Assembly: GCA_947683625.1 (NCBI GenBank)
Contig: CANTUR010000070.1
Coordinates: 496,001 to 560,000, forward strand
DNA from: Mallotus nudiflorus
Lineage: Eukaryota > Streptophyta > Magnoliopsida > Malpighiales > Euphorbiaceae
Reading direction: 5' to 3'
Length of the DNA: 64,000 nt
Shown: piece after piece, positions 11,214-23,321 of the stretch
How positions within the stretch are numbered: the stretch's first letter is position 1
Layout: every line of letters begins with the position of its first letter
Notes under the pieces: model-generated
Seen by the model: only the letters and a program-made list of their open reading frames with translations
Told to the model about the DNA's origin: nothing
Database searches by the model: none
Made by a program: the position numbers and the translations under genes

Positions 11214-12650
11214 TCAAGAAGGAAAGAGATACGGGCAAGAAGCTCGCATCTCAGCTTCAGTCTCCCACGTATGCTCTTCAACTCTGTCACTACGCCACAG
11301 AACCTTGACCATCGGAATCTGCTTCGATCGCAATTGTCGAACTTGATAATCTACGATCGCCACAGGTTCTTCCACAAACGTCAAATCTTCACTCACTTCT
11401 ACACTGTCAGGTTGCAACACGTGAGAAGGGTCTGAGACATACTTCCTCAACATCGAGATATGAAATACTGGATGCACCTGTGACATACTCGGAGGCAAAT
11501 CCAACCGATATGCAACAGTGCCAACTCTCTCCAGAATCTCAAACGGTCCAATGTATCTCGGTGCTAACTTACCCTTCCTGCCAAATCTCATCACACCCTT
11601 CATCGGAGATACTTTCAGAAAAACGAAATCTCCAACCTGAAACTCCACATCTCGGCGCCTAGGATCCGCATAACTCTTCTGTCTGCTAACTGCGGTCTCT
11701 AATCTGCGCTTAATCATGGTGACTTTCTCTGCAGCATCCTGAACCATCTTTGGTCCAGTCAAAGCTCTCTCACCAATCTCATCCCAACTCAACGGGGATC
11801 TACACTTCCTTCCATACAACGCCTCGTATGGTGCCATGCCAATACTGCTATGGTAGCTGTTATTATATGCAAACTCAATAAGTGACAAATGATCATCCCA
11901 GCTACCTCCCAAATCCAAGACACACATCCTCAACATATCTTCCAGTGTCTGGATCATCCTCTCAGACTGGCCATCTGTCTGAGGATGAAAAGCAGTACTA
12001 AAATCCAACCTAGTGCCCATCGCTTCCTGCAACTTCTGCCAAAAACAAGAAGTAAACACCGAACCTCTATCTGATACAATGGACACAGGTACTCCATGAA
12101 GGCATACGATATGCTTCACGTACAACTTCGCCAATCTAGCAACTAAATATGTGGCTTTCACAGGCAAGAAATGTGCAGACTTCGTCAACCTGTCAACAAT
12201 CACCCAGATGGAATCGTATCCATCCTTTGAACGAGGTAAACCGACCACAAAATCCATAGCTATCCTTTCCCACTTCCACTCGGGAATAGGAAGAGGCTGA
12301 AGCTTCCCAGAAGGCTTCTGATGTTCGGCTTTCACTTGCTGACACGTCAAGCACTTAGCAACATAATCGGTGACATCCTTCATCAATCCATCCCACCAGT
12401 ATAAATCTCTGATACTGTGGTACATCTTGGTGACACCTGGATGAACGCTGTAAGCTGTAGAATGTGCTTCCTCTAAAATCTCCTCTCTCAAGTCATCCAC
12501 GTCAGGAACACATAATCTACCACTGATCCACAACACACCATCATCATCGAGTGTGAAATCAGTGAACTTCCCTGCTCTGACATTCTCTGCAAGCTCTTCT
12601 AGAATAGGATCTCGGCTCTGAGCTGCTTTAATCCTATCCCTTAGTACAGA
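11214..12650 (-). pseudogene. pol: Integrase-chromodomain of internal B (core frame open)
   Basis: This is the best-preserved integrase in the window, open from the stop at 12651 to the family stop at 11214. Counting from Met 12536 (440 codons): the zinc-binding His/Cys region spans residues 32-65 (HPGVTKMYH, CLTC). The catalytic triad is Asp95, Asp156 and Glu192, with 35 residues between the last two. The C-terminal domain is near 290-350, and the chromodomain-like tail covers the last 56 residues (WETEAEMRASCPYLF). It sits downstream of the frameshift and stops of the polyprotein, so it is a pseudogene fragment unless translated on its own, for which there is no evidence. Confidence 0.92.
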
Positions 12651-13246
12651 TCATACTTTAAACTGAGCTAACAGTCCACCTGATCTACTAATCTTCATCA
12701 TCAGACCTTGATCCACCATCAGATGCAACTCCTGGATCAATGGTCTCCTCTCAACACCGATGTGAGCAAGACTACCTGAGGACTTCCTACTCAAGGCATC
12801 TGCTACAACATTAGCTTTACCCGGATGGTAAAGAATCTCGCAATCATAGTCCTTCAACAATTCCAACCATCTTCTCTGCCTCAGATTCAAATCTCGCTGT
12901 TGAAAAATGTACTTAAGGCTCTTGTGATCAGTAAATATCTCACAAGTCACCCCGTACAAATAATGTCTCCAAATCTTCAAAGCAAAGATCACTGCAGCCA
13001 TCTCAAGATCATATGTGGGATAGTTCTGCTCATGCTTCTTCAACTGCCTCGAAGCATAGGCTATTTCTGCATCAACACATAACCAAGACCAATTCTAGAG
13101 GCATCATAATAAACTGTGAACTTATCCACACTATTAGGCAAAGCTAATACTGGTGATGTGGTCAACTTCTCCTTCAACAACTGAAAACTGTTCTCACAAG
13201 CTTCTGACCACTCGAATCTAACATTCTTCTGAGTCAAGCGAGTCAT
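12651..13246 (-). pseudogene. pol: RNase H of internal B, frameshifted
   Basis: It has the same blocks as in A (DASRIGLG, DLEMAAVIFAL, FTDHKSLKY, VVADALSRK). The 10-bp deletion after VLMQ (near 13066) shifts the frame, and a 130-codon stretch from 13043 covers the rest. It ends at TGA 12651 (CGA>TGA), shared with A and absent from C. Confidence 0.9.
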
Positions 13247-14824
13247 AGGGGCTGCTATCTTGGAAAAATCCTGCACAAACCGCCTATAATACCCGGCTAA
13301 ACCCAGAAAACTCCGAATCTCCGTAACAGAAGTAGGTCTAGGCCATTCAAATACTGCCTCAATCTTCTGTGGATCAACCTGAATACCTTCTTTAGACACT
13401 ACGTGTCCAAGAAAAGAAACACTCTCTATCCAGAAATCACACTTCGAGAATTTAGCATAAAGCTGATGATCTCTCAGTGTCTGTAGTACAATCCTCAAGT
13501 GATATATGTGCTCTTCCATACTCCTCGAATATACCAGTATATCATCAATGAAGACTACCACAAACTGATCCACATACGGTCTGAATACTCTGTTCATCAG
13601 GTCCATAAAAGTTGCTGGTGCATTAGTTAAACCAAAAGACATCACCAGAAACTCATAATGACCATATCTAGTGCGGAACGCTGTCTTAGGAATATCGGAT
13701 TCACTAATCCGCAGTTGATGATAACCCAACCTTAAGTCAACCTTAGAAAAGAACTGTGCACCTTGTAGTTGGTCAAACAAATCATCTATCCTCGGGAGAG
13801 GATACTTGTTCTTCACCGTCACCTTATTCAATTCTCTGTAGTCAATGCACAGTCTCAGGGTACCATCCTTCTTCTTCACAAACAGGACTGGTGCACCCCA
13901 AGGAGAAACACTAGGTCTGATAAAACCTTTATCCAATAACTCTTGCAACTGCTCCTTCAACTCTCTCAACTCTGCAGGAGCCATACGATAAGGTGGCATA
14001 GATATAGGAGTAGTACCTGGTGCCACATCTATACAGAACTCAATCTCTCTATGAGGTGGTAAACTTGGCAACTCCTCGAGAAAAACATCAGGAAACTCAC
14101 AAGCAACAAGAACATCTGTGAGTGATAACTTCTCCACTGACGTATCCCTGACCAATGCCAAAAACCCCTGACAACCTTTCCTCAACAACTTCCTAGCTGT
14201 AATAGCAGAAATAAGATTCTGAGGTGCTGAACTCCTATCACCAACAAACTTAAATTCTACTTCACCAGGAATTTTGAAAGTCACCTCCTTATTCCTGCAA
14301 TCAACCACGGCAAAGTGCTGAGATAACCAATCCATTCCCAAAATAACATCAAACTCCATCACATCCAACACAATCAAATCAGCGGGTAATTCTCTATCTC
14401 CCACGAGAACGGGACAACCAGAAAGAACAATATCGGTGTCCAAAGAATCGCTCAGAGGAGTGGCAACAGACAAAGGAAAAGCCATCCTCGAAGCTTGCCA
14501 ACAAGATTTAAAAGCAAAAATAGGAGAAACAAACGAATGCGTGGCACCCGGATCAAACAAAACCCATGCATCCAGGTAACAAACAGAAACAATACCTGCC
14601 ATGACTGCATTAGATGCCTGAGCATCCTGCTGAGTCAGATGGAAGACTCTGGCCTGACCTCGACCTCCCTGCTGACTGGTAGAAGCCTGGCCAACACCTC
14701 TGGCACCTTCTTTAGTACCTCTACCACGACTCTGCTGTGGAACAAACTGAGTGGAACTCTGATGCTGGGCTGGTGGTAACTGAAATGGCACGGGTGCTGC
14801 ACTAGCAATCGACTGCTGTGGGAA
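13247..14824 (-). pseudogene. pol: Protease and reverse transcriptase of internal B
   Basis: This lies inside an 803-codon open stretch (15472-13061) that runs uninterrupted from mid-capsid through protease and RT into RNase H, showing that this family uses one gag-pol frame. The protease motif LFDPGATHSFVS and RT blocks LCIDYRELNK, VDLRLGYHQ and FIDDILVYS are present. It is intact as a segment, but its expression is blocked by the stops upstream in gag. A Ser>Leu change in VDLRSGYHQ is seen here but not in A. Confidence 0.92.
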
Positions 14825-15955
14825 TCGCGGAATCTGCTGCTGCTGATAACCGGAATAAGGACACGATCTGGCAAAATGTCCTGTCTGCCCGCATCTGAAG
14901 TATGTCAACGGTGTCAGATAACACGGTCCCTGATGGACTCTACCACAAGTCTGACAAACACTGGCCGCTGATCCAGAACTACGACCACTGTTGCTGCTCG
15001 AAGCACATGACCCAAATCTGAACGATCTATGCTGACCTCCACGGCCATGTCCACTGCTTCGATGCACTCGCTGCTGCTGTCTCTGACTCTGCTGAGTCGA
15101 ACCTTGCTGCTGACTACTCGATCCAACATGAAAACTCGAATATGGAGTAGCCTGCAATCCACTCGACTGAACTCCCAACTGGTAATAATCAGGCATCGCT
15201 CCCTGCCTTACTAACCTCAGCTCAATCTCCTTGGCTAGCTCAATCACAGACTCAAGAGTAAGACCTGCTGTAGGCATACCAGCAAAAGCTGAACCCAAAC
15301 CAGTAACATACGTAGTAACAGCGAAATACTGATCTCGCATCAGATCCTCAGCATATCTACCCAGACGAAGAAACTCTCGGGTATACTCCTCTACAGATCG
15401 ATCTCCACGAGAAATACTGGTCAATCGAAGATGATAACTCAAACGAAGAGGCTCTGGACAAAATCTCCTCATGAATCGCTCTCGAAACTAAGCCCATGTC
15501 ATCGTCATCATATAGGGTTGGATCATCTGAATGAACCAATCTAGAGCTGGTCCCTCGACAGATAACTCAACAATCATGATCCGCTGGTACTCGGTATGAG
15601 CAGTCCGAGTCCTAGTCTCAATCGTATGCAGAAAATCTAAAGGATCAGAAGTCCCATCAAAAGCAATCCTGCCAACTCGGGCATAGAACAAAGCTGCCTC
15701 AGGGTCAGACATACCCTGCTGATAGGCAGGCTAAACAGGCTGAACAACTGGAGGAACAGGAACATCAAACTCAGGCTTAATAGGCTCCTCGTCCTGTAAC
15801 TCTCTCTGCCTACGGCGACCTGCCGCTCCTCGAGGTCTACCTCTGCCACGACCTCTACGTCTAACTGGCTGCTCAGGAGGTAAAACCTCATCCTGAAAAG
15901 ACTCATCATCCTCAGCCTCAACGACCGATGGAGCGACACGCGCTCGCCTCCTCAT
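14825..15955 (-). pseudogene. gag: gag of internal B
   Basis: It starts at Met 15955 (MRRRARVAPS). The capsid core is the same as in A. Two stops, 15731 and 15488 (both CAG>TAG), interrupt the N-terminal third; from 15472 down the frame is open through pol. The first knuckle cysteine is lost (YFRCGQTGHFARSC), which would probably weaken RNA binding even if the stops were absent. Confidence 0.9.
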
Positions 15956-16138
15956 TCTGAAAAGACAAACGGAAAGATTCAGACAAAACAGACAACGGAG
16001 GAATAACGCTGAAAACTACAGCAAGGAATACTTATCAAGACATACTCAAACCTAATACACTGCAATAGTCCAACAGAAAAAAAACAACTTTAAAACTAGG
16101 GCCACAACTCACATAACTAAGCCCTGACACAGAACTCC

Positions 16139-16150
16139 GCTCTGATACCA
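16139..16150 (-). other. Primer binding site, internal B
   Basis: TGGTATCAGAGC in element sense, four bases from the end of LTR-C. Confidence 0.93.
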
Positions 16151-16535
16151 ACTTTGTCACGACCCAAAACAGGGGCCATGACCGGCGCTAGGGAACGGGA
16201 ATTCTTTCGAATCCGGAACCTGTAGCAAGCCTAAAAAAATAAAATAAACATGCAATAATAACAATAACAATATAATATGCAGCGAAAAATAAAAATCATC
16301 ATATCATAATATTATTCACATCAACTGGATTTAAATCAAAATCTCATCTCATAGATATATAATCTCTTTAATACAAATCCAGTTTCAATATAATACATCT
16401 CTTTAAAATAAAGTACATGAAATCCAATACCTTAATTCACAACTACTGCAGTGTCTAGATAAAATAATAAGACTCAAGTAGATAATTTACATAAAGAAGC
16501 CGGGGCGGAAGAAATCCGGCGTATCGACCTGCTAC

Positions 16536-16594
16536 TGAGGTCTGAAGAAGTTGACTCTCCTGAAAAATAGTCAACGGAGGGGAGTCAGACCTCA
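16536..16594 (-). other. Double-stem W-box element, LTR-C
   Basis: Outer 10-bp arms at 16536-16545 and 16585-16594, inner arms perfect. Confidence 0.85.
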
Positions 16595-16857
16595 CTGAGT
16601 GAATTACTATAATATATATACATACACACTAAGTGATAATGCATACAATCAATAGTATATGTGTAATATGTATATATATACAGGCAATTTCACACAGATG
16701 CAGAAAATCATTTTTATATATATTTTATTGAAAATCCCAGTTTATGAAGGATCACATAGAACCCTAGAATATCGCAACCTCAGAAATAGTGTTAAACAAC
16801 ACTCTAGCCATACAGGCTCACTTATTCCAAATGTATCCACTTAATCCATTTAGACAG

Positions 16858-16956
16858 TAGACTGGCCCCGAGACACTAAGTCAACCGAGCTCCAGCAGTC
16901 TGACTGCCAGTGTGATTGGCCCCGAGACACTTGGTCAACCGAGCTCCAGCAATCAC
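16858..16956 (-). repeat. Two stem modules, LTR-C
   Basis: Modules 16858-16902 and 16912-16956. Arms TAGACTG/CAGTCTG and GTGATTG/CAATCAC. Confidence 0.9.
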
Positions 16957-18876
16957 ACCTCCAAACCACATCTCACATATCAATAATCACATTAAATCAA
17001 TATCCACAAATAAGTTAGTAATATAGCCTAAACACTATAGGCGTACCGGTACGTACTCGGTCCTAGTGCTGCCTACTAGGTAGCACGTTCTATTGATATC
17101 CCTCATTAATAAATATTATAAAACATTCATTCACAAAAATAAATGATGCATGAATGTAAATGAAATAACATTATAATCCATATATATACCAGAAATATAC
17201 CAAAAGTAAACCAGGTATATTTCGAGTATATATACGTCAAATGAATCCCATCAAATTATAACTTAAGCTGGAAATATATTTAAAAACATTTTAAATATAT
17301 TTTATTTACAAAACATGTATATAATTTAATATATACCAAAAATAAACCAAAAATATACTTAATGTAAAATTAAGAAATAATCAAATTATTCATGCATATT
17401 TAATCAACATAAAACGTGCATTTCTAAATCATGCATCCTAAGTATATATATATAGTATAGTAACTCACCTAATGCGCTCCACGAGACAGGTCCGACGGGC
17501 CTGGTCCACTAGCCCTTGGTCTCGACGCAACTAAACAAGCAATAAATAATAGACATCATAATAAACCCTAACAGAAATCCTAGAATTCAATCTAGAGTAT
17601 TAAACACAGAATCAGAAATTAGGGTTCGACTGGACATCACATTTTACGAGAATTCTATCGAAAATCCGACAGAACCTCCCATGTAAAACGAACATCTCTC
17701 TACTCAAAAGAGTAGAGCCGACCCTACAAAGAAATACACTTCGAAAAAACAAGCTCAACACAATCAAAATCCCACGGTCGGACTCCAAACTACAGTCCAC
17801 CGACCGGGGTCCACAAACACAGAATAATTCCAGATAAACCAAAAATATCCTCACAACATAGTAATACATCTCATAGGTAAAAATTACATAATTAACCTTG
17901 AAACACTGTAAAAACTGAATAAAACTCATTTTATTAGAAAAACCGTATATTATATATATAATTGAAAATAATTCACGAAAAATAGTTTTAATTAGTTAAA
18001 AATACCAAATATTTTGTAGAAATCATTTTTATACCTTAAATAATTATTAAAACCAATTAAATTACATTTTTAGACAATTTAGGGTAAAATTACCAAAATA
18101 CCCCTATATATATAAATATACTAAAATTACTTCAAAAATTCACCAAAAATTATACAATTATCCAAAATTAATTTTCTCAACATATTTATCAATAATATCA
18201 ATAATTAAACTCAATTAACCAATTAATTTCCATTTAAAACACAATTAACCCTAATTTCTCAAAATCACATAAACTTCAATAATTCAAAATAAATACTTAG
18301 AAATTCATAAAAATTCCAAATAAATTCCTATAATTCATGTCAACACCTAATTTAACCATAAACTCCAATTTAATAATTTAAATAATTAATTTCCGAAAAT
18401 TAGAAAATAATATTAAAATATTCAAAAATACCCAAAAATCCAAACAATCTCAAAAAATTCTACAAAAATTCATACATGTATATTGAGCTACTAGGAACAA
18501 CATTTGTGAAGGAAGTTTTCATGAATCATTCAATTCAAAGCTCAAAAAAATCGAAAACCCTAATAGGCTGAAATTGACAAAATCGAAACCTAAGCAATTC
18601 TAGACCATTTTAGCTCAAACCAAAGCTAGAATCACACTCACCGGAGCTCAAGGAGAAGAAAGAGATTGGCAGTGTCGTAAACGGTGGCCAGAGGAGGGAG
18701 AAACGGCGAAGGGTTGATTTTCGGCCAAAAGAGGAAGAATGGAGCTGCCGGCGCCGGGGAAAGGAGCTGGAGGCGGCGGAGGACGGCTGGGAATGGCGGT
18801 GGCAAGCCGAGAGGCACACCGACGGTAGGTGGCCGGAGTTGCAGCGGTGAGGGGATGGGTGGTGGTCGTCGGGCGC

Positions 18877-18957
18877 GGGAGAAGGAAGAAAAAGAAAAAG
18901 AAAGAAAAAGGAAAGAAAAAGAAAAAGAAAAAGAAAAAGAAAGAAAAAGGAAAAAAA
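18877..18957 (+). repeat. Homopurine tract, LTR-C (81 bp)
   Basis: Same position, 81 uninterrupted purines, then C-interrupted A runs to about 18985. Length differs in every copy, as expected for replication slippage. Confidence 0.92.
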
Positions 18958-19417
18958 CAAAAAAAACAAAAAAAAAAAGAAAAATAAAATAAAATAAAAT
19001 AATCAAATATTAATAAAATAATAATAATAAAAAAATAAATTTTAATAAAATAATAAATAAAATAATTAAATAATAATAAATAAATAAATAATACAATATT
19101 AGGGTTTTATGTATTAAACCCTAATTAAATAAATATACACACACGTAGGCTTTATTTAGTATTTAAAAATACGTATGAGTTCATGCAAGTCCGAAAATAT
19201 ATTTAAAATAATTAATATTAAAATATTTACGTGAAAATTTCCCCGAAAATGCAAGTCCCAGGAAAATTTTACGTAAAACACTGAAAATAATACACAGTAA
19301 TTAAAATAGATTTTAAATACATATTAACTCGTAAAAATATCATATAATGTATAGAAATTATTAACACTGCATATCCCGGTACAGTATAAAAATATTTTAA
19401 AAACACGGGATATTACA

Positions 19418-19644
19418 GAAAATACATTTAAAATAATTAATAATACATTGTTTACGTGAAAGTTTCCCTGAAAATGCAAGTCCCGGGAAAATTTTACGTA
19501 AAACACTGTAAATAATACACAATAATTAAAATAGGTTTTAAATACATATCAACTCATGAAAATATCATAATATACATACAAAAATTATTAACACTGTATA
19601 TCCCGGTACAATATTAAAAATATTTAAAAACACGGGATATTACA
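19418..19644 (-). repeat. LTR-D stub (5'-terminal 227 bp of D's left LTR)
   Basis: This is a second LTR end lying directly beside the end of LTR-C. It ends GATATTACA immediately before the polypurine tract at 19645, so it is the LTR edge that belongs to internal C. Its closest relative in the window is 60549-60775, the end of the split right LTR, not LTR-C. The best reading is that array I cut this LTR 227 bp from its end. A partial tandem duplication of an LTR end is the alternative, but it would predict closer similarity to LTR-C. Confidence 0.8.
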
Positions 19645-19645
19645 G

Positions 19646-19657
19646 TCTTCCCCCCTT
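19646..19657 (-). other. Polypurine tract, internal C
   Basis: AAGGGGGGAAGA in element sense, directly beside the LTR-D stub. This shows that the stub, not LTR-C, is the LTR of internal C. Confidence 0.92.
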
Positions 19658-19700
19658 ACAAGAATTCGTCCCCGAATTCCAAAAAGAAAAGATTACAGAA

Positions 19701-21137
19701 TCATGAAGGAAAGAGATATGGGTAAGAAGCTCGCATCTCGGCTTCAGTCTCCCACGTATGCTCCTCGACTCTATCGCTACGCCACAAAACCTTGACCATC
19801 GGAATCTACTTCGAACGCAACTATCGAACTTGAAAATCAACGATCGCCACAGGTTCTTCCATAAACGTCAAATCTTCACTCACTTCTACACTGTCAGGTT
19901 GCAACACGTGTGAAGGGTCTGAGATATACTTCCTCAACATCGAGATATGAAATACTGGATGCACTTGTGACATACTCGGAGGCAAATCCAATCGATATGC
20001 AACAGTGCCAACTCTCTCCAGAATCTCAAACGGTCCAATATATCTCGGTGCTAACTTACCCTTCCTGCCAAATCTCATCACACCCTTCATCGGAGATACC
20101 TTCAGAAAAATAAAATCTCCAACCTGAAACTCCACATCTCTGCGCCTAGGATCCACATAACTCTTCTGTCTACTAACTGCGGTCTCTAATCTACGCTTAA
20201 TCACGGTGACTTTCTCTGCAGCATCCTGAACCATCTCAGGTCCAGTCAAAGCTCTCTCACCAATCTCATCCCAACTCAACGGGGATCTACACTTCCTTCC
20301 ATACAACGCCTCATATGGTGCCATACCAATACTGCTATGGTAGCTATTATTATATGCAAACTCAACAAGCGACAAGTAATCATCCCAGCTACCTCCCAAA
20401 TCCAAGACACACATCCTCAACATATCTTCCAGTGTCTGGATCATCCTCTCAGACTGACCATCTGTCTGAGGATGAAAAGCAGTACTGAAGTCTAACCTAG
20501 TGCACATCACTTCCTGCAACTTCTGCTAAAAATGAGAAGTAAACACCGAACCTCTATCTGACACAATGGACACATGTACTCCATGAAGGCATACAATATG
20601 CTTCACATACAACTTCGCCAATCTAGCAACTGAATATGTGGCTTTCACAGGTAAGAAATGTGCAGACTTCATTAATCTGTCTACAATTACCCAGATAGAA
20701 TCGTATCCATCCTTTGAACGAGGTAAACCGACCACAAAATCCATAGCTATCCTTTCCCACTTCCACTCGGGAATAGGAAGAGGCTGAAGCTTCCCAGAAG
20801 GCTTTTGATGTTCGGCTTTCACTTGCTGACACGTCAAGCACTTAGCAACATAATCAATGACATCCTTCTTCAATCCATCCCACCAGTATAAGTCTCTGAT
20901 ACTGTGGTACATCTTAGTAACACCTGGATGAACGCTGTAAGTTGTAGAATGTGCTTCCTCTAGGATCTCTTCTCTCAAGTCATCCACATCAGGAACACAC
21001 AATCTACCACTGATCCACAACACACCATCATCATCGAGTGTGAAATCAGTGAACTTCCCTGCTCGAACATTCTCTGCAAGCTCTTCTAGAATAGGATATC
21101 GGCTTTGAGCTGCTTTAATCCTATCCCTCAGTATAGA
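19701..21137 (-). pseudogene. pol: Integrase and chromodomain-like tail of internal C
   Basis: The zinc-binding region, the D/D/E core (MDFVVG, VSDRGS, SERMIQ) and the C-terminal domain are visible. Stops: 20526 (TGG>TAG in the FWQKL block), 19821 and 19806 in the chromodomain-like tail. It ends at the TGA at 19701. The whole gag-pol frame 24443-19701 is exactly 1581 codons including the stop, with nine internal stops and no frameshift. Confidence 0.9.
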
Positions 21138-21743
21138 TCGCACTTTAAACTGAGCTAGCAGTCCACCTGATCTACTAATCTTCATCATCAGACTTTGATC
21201 CACCAACAGATGCAACTCTTGGATCAATGGTCTCCTCTCAACACCGATGTGAGCAAGACTGCCTGAGGACTTCCTACTCAAGGCATTTGCTACCACATTA
21301 GCTTTACCCGGATGATATAGAATCTCGCAATCATAATCCTTCAACAGTTCCAACCATCTCCTCTGCCTCAGATTCAGATCTCGCTGCTGGAAAATGTACT
21401 TAAGGCTCTTGTGATCAGTAAATATCTCACAAGTCACCCCGTACAAATAATGTCTCCAGATCTTCAAAGCAAAGATCACTGCAGCCATCTCAAGATCATG
21501 TGTAGGATAGTTCTGTTCATGCTTCTTTAATTGCCTCGAAGCATAGGCTATCACCCTTCCATTCTGCATCAACACACAACCAAGACCAATTCTAAAGGCA
21601 TCACAGTAAACTGTGAACTTATCCATACTATTAGGCAAAGCTAATACTGGTGCTGTGGTCAACTTCTCCTTCAACAACTGAAAACTATTCTCACAAGCTT
21701 CTGACCACTCGAATCTAACATTCTTCTGAGTCAAGTGAGTCAT
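21138..21743 (-). pseudogene. pol: RNase H of internal C, frame intact
   Basis: This is the only RNase H in the window without the 10-bp deletion: VLMQNGRVIAYASRQ is complete here. The segment is open and runs on into integrase (405 codons, 21743-20526). The fourth acidic position is changed: VVANALSRK instead of VVADALSRK, so activity would be doubtful. Confidence 0.9.
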
Positions 21744-23321
21744 AGGGGCTGCAATTCTGGAAAAATCCTATACAAACCGCCTATAATACCCGGCTAAACC
21801 CAGAAAACTCTGAATCTCTATAACAGAAGTAGGTCTAGGCCACTCAGACACTGCCTCAATCTTCTGTGGATCAACCTGAATACCTTCTTTAGACACTATG
21901 TGTCCAAGAAAAGAAACACTCTCCATCCAAAAATCACACTTCGAGAATTTAGCATAAAGCTGATGATCTCTTAGTGTCTGTAGTACAATCCTCAAGTGAT
22001 ATACATGCTCTTCCATACTCCTCGAATATACTAGTATATCATCAATGAAGACTACCATAAACTGATCCACATACGGTCTGAATACCCTATTCATCAGGTC
22101 CATAAAAGCTGCTGGTGCATTAGTCAAACCAAAAGATATCACCAGAAACTCATAATGACCATATCGAGTGCGGAACGCTGTCTTAGGAATATCGGATTCA
22201 CTAATCCGCAGCTGATGATAACCCGACCTCAAGTCAACCTTAGAAAAGAACTATGCACCCTGTAGCTGATCAAACAAATCATCTATCCTTGGGAGAGGAT
22301 ACTTATTCTTCACTGTCACCTTATTCAGCTCTCTATAGTCAATGCACAGTCTCAGGGTACCATCCTTCTTCTTCACAAACAGGACTGGTGCACCCCAAGG
22401 AGAAACACTAGGCCTAATAAAACCCTTATCCAATAACTCTTGCAATTGCTCCTTCAACTCTTTTAACTCTGCAGGAGCCATTCGATAGGGTGGCATAGAT
22501 ATAAGAGTAGTACCTGGTACCACATCTATACAGAACTCAATCTCTCTGTGAGGTGGTAAACCTGGCAACTCCTCGGGAAAAACATCAGGAAACTCACAAG
22601 CAATAGGAACATCTGTGAGTGACAACTTCTCCACTGAAGTATCCCTGACCAATGCCAAATATCCCTGACAACCTTTCCTCAATAACTTCCTAGCCGTAAT
22701 AGCAGAAATAAGATTCTGAGGTGCTGAACTCCTATCACCAACAAACTTAAAATCTTCTTCACCAGGAATTCTGAAAGTCACCTCTTTTTTCCTACAATCT
22801 ACCACGGCATAGTGCTGAGATAACCAATCCATTCCCAGAATAACGTCAAACTCCATCACATCTAACAAAATCAAATCAACGGGTAATTCTCTATCTCCCA
22901 TGAGAACTGGACAACCAGAAAGAACAATATCGGCGTCCAAGGAATTGCTCAGAGGAGTGGCAACAGACAAAGGAAAAGCCATCCTCGAAGCTTGCCAATA
23001 AGATTTAGAAGTAAAAATGGGAGAAACAAACGAATGCGTGGCACCCGGATCAAACAAAACCCATACATCCAGGTAACAAACAGAAACAATACCTGCCACG
23101 ATTGCATTAGATGCCTGAGCATCCTGCTGAGTAAGATGAAAAACTCTGGCCCGACCTCGACCTCCCTGCTGACTGGTAGAAGCCTGGCCAACACCTTTGG
23201 CACCTCCTCTAGTACCTCTACCACTACTCTGCTGTGGAACAAACTGAGTGGAACTCTGATGCTGAGCTGGTGGCAACTGAAATGGCACGGGTGCAGCACT
23301 AGCAATCGACTGCTGTGGGAA
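21744..23321 (-). pseudogene. pol: Protease and reverse transcriptase of internal C
   Basis: The protease motif LFDPGATHSFVSPIF, the RT blocks and FIDDILVYS are present. Two stops break it: 22251 (CAG>TAG, just before FFSKVDLRSGYHQ) and 21768 (CAG>TAG, at the same codon as A's stop 5033). There are no frameshifts, so open pieces of 345 and 154 codons are collinear. Confidence 0.9.

Larger units (their letters stand above)
1..19417 (-). mobile_element. Tandem Ty3/gypsy array I (LTR-int-LTR-int-LTR)
   Basis: Two internal regions (2929-7915 and 11167-16154) alternate with three LTRs (1-2928 cut by the window, 7916-11166, 16155-19417). Neighbouring units share one LTR instead of having two each, which is the mark of a tandem retrotransposon array. 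The unit length is 8238-8251 bp. Sense is the minus strand: primer binding sites lie just left of LTR-B and LTR-C, and polypurine tracts lie just right of LTR-A and LTR-B. Internals A and B share a 10-bp RNase H deletion and one nonsense codon that internal C lacks, so A and B are one lineage. The block ends with CA at 19417 and abuts the interior of another LTR, as an insertion would. The left end is outside the window, so the true number of units is unknown. Confidence 0.88.
16155..19417 (-). repeat. LTR-C, right-most LTR of array I (3263 bp)
   Basis: It starts TGTCACGACCC after the primer binding site of internal B and ends GATATTACA at 19417. It is of the same subtype as LTR-A and LTR-B, unlike LTR-D. 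Instead of a polypurine tract, the next base begins GAAAATACATTT, which is LTR interior of another copy. This makes 19417/19418 an insertion junction rather than an LTR/internal boundary. Confidence 0.93.

Noticed and set aside
11214..12536. A functional stand-alone integrase gene
   Set aside because: Although open for 440 codons, it lies downstream of two gag stops, a frameshift and a TGA in a single polyprotein frame, with no promoter or start context of its own.
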